Shown here in pieces: positions 12,894 through 24,800 of a stretch of DNA of 64,000 nucleotides. The translations under genes were made by a program, and so were the position numbers. The notes below the pieces were generated by a model. It saw only the letters and a list, made by a program, of their open reading frames with translations. It was not told the DNA's origin and did not search any database. The stretch is from Aurelia coerulea (Eukaryota > Cnidaria > Scyphozoa > Semaeostomeae > Ulmaridae). The DNA is taken from positions 13,065,501 to 13,129,500 of the forward strand of contig CM076959.1 in NCBI GenBank assembly GCA_039566865.1, given 5' to 3'. Within the stretch, counting starts at the first letter, position 1, and each line of letters begins with the position of its first letter.

Positions 12894-15800
12894 ATTTCGC
12901 CATCAAAATAAAAATGAAAAATAACAGATTCAGAAAAAAAGATCTAATTACAATATTTACAAGTTTGAAAAAATTACAGGTAAAAGTTACATATCTAATT
13001 TAAAATCTAATTTAATAAAAACACCCCAAGGTTAAAGATGGCAGGGTAGCATTAAAAGGTCAATGCGACCTTGTTTCCATAATGGTCCCTCCAGGAGTGC
13101 CCTTTGAAATTAAGAGAAAGAAAAATTAGCGAGATAAACAGAGAAAGTTTTCATGAAAAACAGAAATTCATCTAGACCGGAAATAAAGCCTTTCTTAAGG
13201 ATGATAAGTAAGCATGTCTGTAGGCTGTTTTTAGATTTCTAATAATATATGTAGGGACTATCATCAAGACTTTGGAGATTTTTAAAGAATTGATCTTTGA
13301 TTTTATGTTTGAAACTGTTGTTGTTTGTTGCAGATTTTAGTTCTGAGGGTAAACTGTTCCATATTCTAGGTCCTGAATATGAGAGACCATTTTGTCCTGT
13401 GTTGCTTTTTCGGAAAGGTTGAATTAGTTTGTTTTTAGATCTTCGAGTTACTCGGCTCTGGCCAACTGGTAAGAACATCTCTGACATATATGATGGGGCT
13501 GCATTATCAAAAAAATTGAAAACCTTTGCAGCAGTGCATTGCTCAAACCTTTCTTTAGTGGGGAGCCAGTTTACAGTTTTGAATTCTTTTACTCCTATAT
13601 GTGCTCTGTTTCTCAGATTCAAGCAGAATCTGATACATTTATTTTGAGCCGTCTGAATTTTTTTAGTTAATCTTTTATTCAACATTGGAAGCCAAGCGCT
13701 GCATGCAAAGTCAAAGTGGGGTTGAATTAGTGCATTTGCCAGTAATCTTCGAAGGGAAAGGTCAAGAAAAGTTTGCTTTCTGTAAAGGAATCTGAGCCTG
13801 CCATTGATTTTACCAAGGGTCCTGGTTGCCATTGACTCGCCAGACAGGCCCCCATCAAGGACACAGCCAAGGTATGTGACTGACGTGTATTGTTTGATCT
13901 TAATGTCACCTCTTCTAATGTCTAGTTTTTTACTGCCGGTTCGTTTATTTTTCCTACCAAAAAGTATCGATTTTGTTTTATCCTCCCCAAAATGTATGTA
14001 TGTGTAAGGCAGAAATGTTAGGGAAATCTGATTATGATTTTGGGCACGTTTTGAAGGTTTTTTGAAGAGGCTTTCTGGAGAATATCCCTCATAATTTCAG
14101 AATGGAGTGGCCGATTTCAGTCAGGTAAATTTTATAGTAGATTTGAACATTTCTACCATTAAACTATATACTTGCTGATATCATTGTCTTGATATCCAGG
14201 GAGCTGTGACCTTTCAAACGGGGATCGTTTTTTCTGACTCACCCGGTATCTGAAAAATATTTAAACGCTATGCAAAATAAACACAAAACGTAATATGCCC
14301 TTCCTCATCAGTGAGTATTTTTAGTCACTGCAGACGAAGAGCACAGCCCGATACGTTCAGTGTTGATTTTCTTTGGCGTTTAAAGTAACTTTTTAGATAG
14401 GAATCATCAGTTATCTTTGCTGTCTATGCGTCACCACATGCTGCACAGCTATTTGAGTCTATGATTGGCGTCATGATTAAGATGAACGAATAAATAAATT
14501 TTCACCGTAAGATCTTTGAAATGAGGAAGCATCTAAGACCCCGCTTACACTAGAAAAAACTAGATCGATCCAAAACGGGATCGATCCAAAACGTGATCGA
14601 TCCTAAACTGGTACGGATCTGCCTTGCGTTTACACAGGATCACTCGGGATCAATCCGCTATCCGTTGTAGTTTGGGATCGCTTTCCAGAGCGATCCAGTT
14701 TGGGATCGATCTTGTCAGAGCCTCGTGTGAACGGTTGGATCGATCCCAAACTGGCACGGATGCAAACAAGGCAAGCCGAAAAAGGAAATCGAAGCGTTTT
14801 CATAATGACACCTTTTGGACACCCTGACAACAAATGGAAGTCTTAACGCATGCCCAAGTCTTTATAAGGAGTCTGGGAATCAGTGATATGGTGCCTGGAT
14901 CGACCCCATGTAAACGCAACATAAATTGGGATCGATCCCATGTAAACACCTGCAAAGTTCTGGATCGATCCAGTTTCCTCTCGTGTAAATGGGGTCTAAT
15001 ATGCGGGTTGTTATTGTCACTGACCAGGGGCGGATTTAGCATGAGTTCCATGAGTTCGAGAACTTAGTCAAAATTTCACAGATTTGTCTCTGGAATAGAA
15101 TTATGATAATTATGAAAATGAAATCTGTGATGAAAGGAATAATTAAAAATTTCAGTATCTTTTCGATCGCGCTGCCATATGATTGTGATGTGATGTGTGA
15201 AAAAGATTTGTTGTCAGGCTCCACGTTTCGCAAATTTCAGCACAATGCGTACTGCCTGAAGGACCCTCAGACCACTGCAGAGGCCCTTACAAAAATAGCT
15301 CCAGGCTGAAATATCCCTATGTTTTGTTGTTTGCTTTAAATGTTTGGAACTGAGACCTTAGTATTGTTTAGAATGTTCGGAACTGAGACTTCTTTTGTTC
15401 CCTTCGCCGGGAACTGAGACCTCATCGTGGCTCGATGTTTGGAACTGAGACCTAAGACCCCGTTTACACGGTAGCGGATCAAATGTGTTGTGGATCAAAG
15501 TGTTACGGATCACCCTCCCGTCTACACGGTAGCGGATCAAAACTGTATCGGATCACGGTCTCGTCTACGCGGTAGCGGATCAGCGGTCACCATAGAAATA
15601 GGGCGAGGTCACATTCAAGATTTTCTCGGATTTTCAGTGATTTCCTTTTAACGTCCAAATTTCAAAACAAACTGCAATTATGATTAAACCTCGTTTGTAT
15701 GGAAAATACCCTCGTAATGAATCCGAATCAAAATTGATGCGGATCACTTGCGTTTACACGGTGCAGAGCAAGAGTGATCCGATACAAAAGTGATCCGACA

Positions 15801-18800
15801 CAAAACGAGTTCGCTTTCGTAGCAGGATCAAAATTGATGCGGATAGCGGAGCAAAAATGTATCGGATCACTTCGAGCTCGTGTAAACGGGAGGCTGATCC
15901 GCAACACTTTTTGTATCGGATCAAAAGTGATCCGCTACCTTGTAAACGGGGTCTAAGTGTCTGCTTGAGACTGAGGCTGAAAAAATTCTGAGAAATGGTG
16001 TGGATGATGGCGGAATGGCGGCAAATTCGCAAGGAAGAGGACGGTGGTAAGATCTCTGAATGTAATTCTCTTTGATAAAGCAGCAATATTGAATATTCCG
16101 CTGAAAGCTTAGAAGAATTTGGAATCATTTTAAAGCAGATCTACAAACAAGGCCCCTGTATGTGTCAATAAGGCAAAATATGGCTGGCTGAAGCAGAAGC
16201 ATTTGAGGTAAACTTAGGCCTGTTTATAATCATGACACAATGATAGGTTTGGCAGGATACCGGATTTTTTTATTTCAAAATTTTTTCAGTTATTAATTAA
16301 TCAAGAAAAATTTGATAGCATTTTAAGGCAATCTAAAGGGCGTGGCTGCAAAAATTTCACGGGGGAGTACCCCCGGACCCCCCTATGTTTTCGGCTCGCT
16401 TCGCTCGCCTTCGGTCTCATCATTGGGAACTCACTCAAAAATCGGGCTAGATCCGCCCCTGCTGACATTACCTTTTGTCAAAAGCACTAGCAGCAACTTT
16501 GGCCAAATCAGAGGATGGAATACCGGCTAATAAATTTCCAAGTGATTTCAATTGATCAGAAGTCCATTTTGAGATATCTTTCCCGTACTTCTGGTAAGCT
16601 TTTGATGCTATGACTTGCGCTTGTGCCAAATCCCATGTTTTTGTCTGAAACAAAATAACTCATCGAAGGACTCATCGTAAAAACAGCGTGCGGTTACAAC
16701 TTTCAAACACGGCATAACAGGAATAGATATATCTGGTCGATATCATATTTACATAACTAAATATCTAGATAGATATACCGGGTGTCTCAGAAAAAAGTAC
16801 CCCCTTTTCACTGGAAATAGGAACAAAGCAATAAGATATCATTGCTTCCCGGCTTCACAGCTAAATTTATCAATGTTCAATTTAGATGCACGTACCTTGC
16901 ATTTAGAAATCGTCCACCAAACACCGGAGATACAGGTTCGCAAAGTCAAAATTTACAGTGCACAGGTTTTGAAAAAGGGCCTAGTCATGATTTGTATCGT
17001 GGACATTTTCCAAAGTACCTGTAGACTTTAAGTTTCCGTGTTTTGCTTTTGAAAAGAATAAAAGATGCATGGACATGGCCTTGATTAAACATATATAGTA
17101 AAAATGTGGTAAGAGTGATAAAGTCGTGCCACATCTCCAAAATAAGCGTGCAGGTGCTCGTTTTCCTCTTCTTTAATACAAAACACTTGGGATCGAATGC
17201 AATGCAAGGACCGTTTCCTCAAAAGAAAAGTCACTTAAAAAACACTTGAAGTAATTCAAGGTATAAATCTTTTCAAAAATAAAAAGTAAAGGTCAAAGTC
17301 GAAAATTCGTTTGCAAAATGCCTGTTTGTTGTCAAATTATGGCTAGGCCATTTCTCAAAACCTCTGGTTTCAGGTGCTCTCCATATTTTGACCTTGAGAA
17401 CTCATATCTCCGGTGTTTGGTGGTCGATTTCCAAATGCAAGGTATGTGCATTTAAGTTGAAGACCAACAAATGTAGCCATGAATTCAAAAAGTCCCGAAA
17501 TATTATCGTTTTGTTGTCTTGTTGAGTCAAAAGGGGGTACTTTTTTTTGAGACACCCGGTATTTAGTACCGGGTGACGCAGAAAAAAGTGACCAACGCAA
17601 TCTGCTTCAGAAAATTAAGAAAGTAGCTGATTGAAATGTTTCAAACGTTGTTCTGTCGCTAAAAGACTAGCCTACGTGATGAGTATTTTTCGCAGTTTTT
17701 TCGGCAAGGTAAGTTTCCTGAATTAAGGATTTCGAGGAAAAGGGCATGCCTGAACCCGACAAAAAGTCGTCAAAAACAGGGGCTCGATTTACGGCCATTT
17801 CCGATCTTCAAAACAATGAGGAGCGTTTTTTATTTCAGCCTGGGAATAGACAAAGTTTTATAATCCCTAGGTACCTAAAGATATTCTCAGGCTGAATTGA
17901 AACACGCTCCTCTGTTGTTTTGAGGATCTGAAATGACTTCAAATCGATCTCCTGTTTTTGACAACTTTCTAAGGATTTGAAGCATGCCGTTTTCCTCATA
18001 ATCGTTAATGCAGAACATTTCCTGTGCCCAAAAAAATTGCGAAAAAACTCTCATGATATAGGCCGGTCTTTTCGCGACAGAATAACGTTTGAAGCATTTC
18101 AATCGCCACTTACTCTTTTTCTGTAACAGATTGCGTTGGGTCACTTTTTCTGGGTCATCCGGTAAGTATATTTACATTTTGTATAGAAACAAAGGATCGA
18201 GTGAAAGTTTCAAGATCCAAAGGAACTGGGAGGAATCCAATTCTAATCCAAGCTTTTAAAAAAACATTTGTAGTCTTCTGCTTGAGCAGTTTATTGTGAT
18301 TTTAGTCCCATTCACCAGCTTAATTGTTACTAATCTTTTATCATACGTATTTACTTAGATTTTAGCATTTTTAGTTAGGTCTTATTAGTTAAGTATGCTT
18401 CAGTTCGTAATTTTTTTCAGCACGCCTCCCTGTAAAGCAGTCTTCGATTGATTGGGCCACCATGTACGAATAATTAAAAATGAAATGCAATGAGGCTAAA
18501 GGAAACAGACAAAGACGGAGGCACAGAAAAGAGGAGACATGAAAAGCAACAAAATACTTTTGAGAAAGAAATAGATGCTGGTAAAGAAACAATACTTTGA
18601 ATATCAAATGGATGCTCAGTACTTCAACGGTGATTTCATTATTCTCATTGATGTGAAAATCTGTATGGGAGGCAAAATAAAAAAGGAAACCACCATTTAC
18701 ACTCACTTCGATCAATTCCGGTCCGACAAGATTACTGGGTTGCAATAAATTTTAGCAAATAAGATTCATCCATCCAAAAGATTAATAACACAGAACTAAG

Positions 18801-21800
18801 GATTGGAAACATGGGTGCATAGTCTTATCGGTTTGCCGAAGGGCAACCCCACCCCCCCTCAATATTTTGGGGGTTTTAAAATGTTGTCCTGGCTTCAAAG
18901 CAAAGATTTCTTTCCTATCAACCAAACTTTTATCTGATATCCATGTTCTAGAATTTTGGCTGCCACCCTTAAATGGCCCTTTGGTGTAGGTCTCATTTTG
19001 ACGAGCGACTACTGGGATACATGGCAATCAGTGTATGACCTCCCCAACATTAGGAGTCCTTTGATAACAAACAGCAGAATCTTTTAAAGCTTAAACTTAC
19101 CGCTAATTCTTGGATATTTTGAAATATGACATCTAGTTTAACTTTGCTCATTAGGTTGCGAAGATTTGCAGTTGTGAATGATGTAAATCTTCCAGCAAGA
19201 CCACGGAATTGATCAGATGTCATCTGGACTAGGGTGCTCTGAAAAGAAAGACAATTAGATCGTTGCGGTGTGCAGTATATTCATCTGTAATGGGTTTTCA
19301 ATTGTGCTGTTTATTTGCTGTGCCCAATTAGATTTAAAATGAAGCAAACGCAATAAATTCAAAGAATTTTCGGGTGAGTCAAAAAACGCCCGCCAATTAA
19401 AAGACTATTGCCCCCTAATATACCGGGTGAGCCAGAATAAAGTTCCCACTTTCGAAAATTCGTAGCACCACAAGTACTTCATGGATTTGAATGATTCAAA
19501 TTCCAGTTAAAAGCCAAAAGATCAAAGTAATTTGTGTGATTTTGCTCGTCTTCTTAGGAGCACTACAAATATAGGTAAATTCAATTCAATGAGAGGGCTT
19601 TTTAATTTCCTTGCTTTGAAAACTACGACCTTTTCTGTCTATGTGGTTTTTTGGCATTAGATTACGTTGGTCAATTAAAATTATAATCTGGGGTAATAAC
19701 ATGATTGAAAGACAACGTACCAGGGATGAGAGGACATCTTGAGAAACTCCTTTCAGTTCATTGACAGTTGCACTTGCAAATTTTGAAGCATCAGATAATT
19801 TTGCCTGCAAGGCTGCTGATAGTTTTGAAAAGCTCTTTTGCACACTGAAAACAATTGAGATAATCCCTGTTAACTGAATAATTATAAGATACAGATGACA
19901 GTTACTGATAAAGACTTTTTCAAAACATGTTGAAACTAATCCCCGTCTAGATACTCTTGATTTTTATCAAGGAGATATCTCCCTGATTTTTATTGTTGGA
20001 ATCTGAACATTATTGCCGCGAATGACTTTTCACGAGTATCATTCATCGAAGCATATAACTCGGTCTTTAACTATGACTTAATTGGCATTGTCGAAACTCA
20101 CCTTGACAGAACCGTTGATGAAGATAAGCTTACACTAGAGGGCTGTTCATTTATTAACCCTATTGTACACGGGGGGGGGGCAGAAAATGCCCCCCCCCCC
20201 AACAAACGTTTGATTATAAAACCGAGAGGCAATAGAAAAATGAGCCGAAACATCCATGACTTTTCCTAATTTTTAATTGGCAATTAAATTTTAGACTTCC
20301 TATTGTCATAATTTAAGTCACGTGACCAGTAGATACCCATATTTGGAAAGTAGTCACAAAGAAAATCACAAAAACAGTTATAATTCATTTGTCTTAACCT
20401 TGATGAAGTTGTGATTGGTACCAAACGATTCCCCGTGCAAAGTACTTTCGTTTGATATATACATTATTCATATTTGTTGACATCAGCAAATTATAGATTC
20501 CATGACGTCATGCAAATTGATGACGTCATATCTCTAATAAAGAAAGACAAAATTTTTAAATTTTGATATAAATCGATGGATAAACATATTCTGTTCATTT
20601 TTAAATAGTTTATTGAGGTTTTCATACATTTTATTTGAATTAATTAGCACTTTTTGTGTTTTTGGTACTGAAGCTTATATCTGACATGGTCCCATTGTTT
20701 GGTCACTTGGCAACGAACCACGTGACCAATTAGCATTAAAATCTATAATTAGACTCCTAATAGATTTACTTACTATTGTGCGAAGTTACAATGGCATACT
20801 ATTTATGGTTTTGGAGATAATTAGGGGGGCATTTTTTGCCCCCCCCCCCCCGGGCAGTGGTCTGACCCAAGGAGCCGGGGTAGAATAGGGTTAAACCAAA
20901 CCATCCACAAAATGTGAAAAAAGAGGTGGTGCTGGGTTTTACATCAAAGATTCTTCAAAAAGCCGATCTGACTTAGTGACCCTCCCCGAGTGCATTGGAA
21001 TGAGAACTAATTAAATAGGAAAAAGTAATTTTTCGCCGTTGTTTACAGAAGTCCAAACCAGAATCAGACTGAATTTGATAACTTCACAATAAATTTTGAG
21101 CTGATGCTATCCAAAATGTGTGCTGAAAATCCATTTTGCGTCATCATTAATAGTTGATTTCAACTGCCGATCAACTCAATGGTGGGATAACGATATAGAG
21201 AACAATCAGGTAAAGCTGTTTGAGCCATTAAAATCTGATTTAGGCCTACATCAGTTGATTTCAGAACCAACACATTTGATGGGTATTCCCAAATCCTGCA
21301 TTGATTTTCATTGATCAGCCTAACCTCGTTATCGAGTCATGTGTTCATCAATCATTACGTGAACAGCGTCATCACCAAAGAACCTTTGGAAAATTTTCTG
21401 TTTCAAATATAAAACTACCTCCCTACATACGCAGGATTTGGTACTATGACAAAGTAGATTTCGTTGCCGTTATGAAGAGCACTGAAATGTTTCACTGGCA
21501 AGAGCAACTTGACAACCTGGCATGTCCTGATGAGCAAACTGAATTACTTAATGAAGTTCTGTTAGACATTTACCCTTACTTCATACCTATGCACCAAGCA
21601 CCCCAGATAACAGAAAAGGTTTAAACTTTCTGAGGAAAGAGAATCGTGCCTACAGAAAATTCATGAAGAGTGGCCAGCCAAATGACAAGCTAGAGGGAAT
21701 ACAAAAGATGATATCCGAAGGTAAACTGATCGAGAAAAAAAAATTCGAACTGCAAAATCTTCGTCAAAAATTTGCAAAATCAGGAGGAGCTGAGCGGAAT

Positions 21801-24800
21801 CAAATAGTAAACATTTACACTGACAGGTATGAGTAAGAATATTGATAAAATCATAGAATAATGCAGACACTGTTATTTTCAATGAATTATTTATTTGATA
21901 CTACCACCTTCATTGTTTTCATTCGAGGTTACTACTTTAATGCTAGGCGTAGCGAGCTACCTCTCAGAAGGAGGGAGAAATTGAATAAACATGTCATTCA
22001 AAATAAAAGGCATTGCTCCCTTATGAAACTCATTCATTCTGCAAAGCTATCGTTGCTCGAGGACCGTTACGAAGCAGTTAAGATTGAAAGACTTCAAATC
22101 AACAAAACATGTCTTATAACCTAAGTTCTGTCAACAAAACCTGTAGCACAAGTGGAACTCTTCTCTCAGATGGTACAATTACAAATATCTCATGTAATTC
22201 TAATGTGAGGACACCAAGACAGGAGACAATGCCACAGTTGTCATTGGAAGCAAGAATCACTTTGATTTGCATCTATACTGTCATATTCCTTCTTGGGATG
22301 TCAGGAAATTCACTGGTCTGCTACGTTATAGGTAAGATGCCGGTCCGGTACCACAAACTGGGGCAATAGTCCATCTATCATTTATTTAAGTTTTTATTTA
22401 TCGGTACTACCGGGTGAGTCAAAAAAGGAACCCCGGTTGAAAGGCCACTACTCCCTGAATATCAAAGCAATAACATTGAAAACTGTCTGGTTTTATTGAC
22501 AATATGTTCAATTAGGTTCAGCAGTTTACCCGGCTTTAATCGGCCTTTCCTTCCCGTGGATATGGGAGATTTTCTGCAGAAAGCCCCTTCCAAAAACCTG
22601 CAAAAACGAGTGAAAACACTGAGCAAATTTTCCTCGGTTTCCCTTCCTAAAAATGATGACACTCACATGCAGTCATGTATTTTGTCCTCTTGGGAGAATG
22701 GAATCCCCCTGAAAAGTCTATTGATACCAGGGGGAAGGCTTGTTCATCCTCCCAAGAGAATGGCACGTGCTAAAGCGTGCAGAAGTCATTGCTGTAATAC
22801 TCGTGTAAGGCAGAAATGTTATGGAAATTTGTTCGTGATTTTGGGCACGTTTTAAAGGTTTCTTGAAGAGTCTTTCTCGAGAAAATCCCTCATAATTTCA
22901 GAACGGAGTGGCCGATTTCAGTCAGGTAATTCAGTCGATTTCATTTCAGTCGATTTCAGTGGATTTGAACGTGTCTACCATGAAACTATGTATTTGCCGA
23001 TATCATCGTCTTGATTGATATCCAGGGAGCTGTGACCTTTCAAACGGGGATTCTTTTTATTGATTCACCCGATGCAGTAGTTAGACTTTACCGAGCATTG
23101 TCAATTTCCTTTACTTCGAATTTATAAAAGTACACATACACAATTTCAAAATTCGTAATACTCCGGGAAAATCAACAATTTCATGTAAAGCGTATGCTTT
23201 TTTGACTGAACCCCCTTCTACCAATACGTATCTATTTCATAGACGTCCTCTGATACAAAAATAAGATTGATTTTGGATCAGTGCTACCATCAGTGCCTGC
23301 AACACGGGGGTTGACAAAAACTATTATATGTTTGCCGAAATGTACGACAGTGAAATCAAGGACCAGTTAAACTGAAACTTATATCATGGGTAGCTACGCA
23401 TTGCTTGTGTGCTTCTATGGGGAATCGCTCTAACTATTATGTAGCTGCGGAGGAATAATTTCTACAGTTCTGCGGAGGAGGTAAAGGAAAACCGACAAGA
23501 AATTGCTTACCTTTCTCCCAATCGCTTACGCTAGCTCCTCTATAGTATAGTAGAAAATAATGTTTTCCTCCGCAAAAGAAAAAAGCTATGGGAATCAAGT
23601 ACAACAGCGGCATCTAACTACCCATGCTCATATACCAAGAAAAGGTTAATTCACATGTTAAAACTCATTTGACCAAAATTGGCTATAAAGTTAAATTTTG
23701 GCTGAGCAACATGGACAGATTTTGTAATACAATAGCAGAAGTGGCGTTTGATTGACACCTCAATTCAATGCGATTAGCGACTGCAGATAAAGGAAATTCT
23801 CTCAACCAGTAATTCAAAACCGCAAAAGTTTCCCCGAAACTAGTAGGGCAAACTCTCGCCTCGTGCAAGCAAAAGGTGGTTTCTAAGAGCAGTTACGTGC
23901 TTATAACGAAAGAAGAAGGGTAAATCTAGAGTTCTGTCTGGCGGATTTTGCTCATTTGATTCAAAAGCCGAGCAGAAGGCATAATAATTCTGGCAAATTA
24001 TTGCTTAAATGAAACGATTACAAAACAGGTCCTGAATTAAAAAAAACGAAATCCGCCAGGCAGATCTTTAGATTCGCCTTTCCTTTTTTGTCATAAGCAA
24101 ACAATTTCTCGTAACGAAATCACCTTTCGCTTGCACAAGGGGAGAGTTTGCCCTACTGGTTTCCAGGAAATTTTTGTGACTGCAATCGTCGTTTTGAATT
24201 ACTGGTTGAGAGAATTTCCTTTGTCTGCAGTCGCCAATTGCTTTGAATTGCGGTGTCAATCAAATGCAACTGTTGCTATTGTATTACAAAATCTGCCCTT
24301 GTTCTTCGAATTGCGGTGTCAATCAAATGCAACTGTTGCTATTGTATTACAAAATCTGCCCTTGTTAGCCTGAGCAGAAAATAGGAAGACACAAAAATCA
24401 AAGGGAGTGAAACTTTCCTATCTGTTCAGCTACTGTCGTGCATGTGGAGCCCTATTCTCCGCTTCGGATAAATTTCATTTTCAGACAGTCTGAAAATGCA
24501 GTGTCGGCTTGGATAATTCCAAACTTTCGTTTTACGCCACAGAGCCACTATCAGGTCCTTTTCCCCGTTTCGCTTGTGCAGTGTAGCATTATGTAGAAGC
24601 TTGATTAATTTCCATCTATTTACATGCCTTTATGTTGATGGTCGTGGGGATAGTAGTAAGTCTTTTGCTGCCTGTGGTATTATCTCTGTAGTGTCGTGGT
24701 GTCGTAAAGTTGTATAGTAGTTAGGAAGTAAAGTAGAATGTAATCCAATGCAACATGTAATGTAATATTTCGTATCAAAATAAAAAAATAAAGTGCAGGG

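Larger units (their letters stand above)
12447..14246. mobile_element. CCGGGTGAGTCA MITE (copy a) split by a LINE insertion
   Basis: Terminal sequences match the 0.60-0.66-kb copies at 22410-23071, 50459-51062 and 54594-55233. The outer parts (12447-12830 and 13999-14246) correspond to one MITE; the middle is a LINE in reverse orientation with a microsatellite tail. Confidence 0.85.

Noticed and set aside
18389..18745. Minus-strand open frame with splice-like ends near 18690-18735
   Set aside because: Adding it would break the phase between exons 4 and 5, and the protein does not resemble the repeat.
22496..22855. 119-codon open frame, similar to 12388-12699
   Set aside because: It lies inside the CCGGGTGAGTCA MITE and is shared only because the MITE copies are similar. 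The frame breaks in other copies and has no domain.
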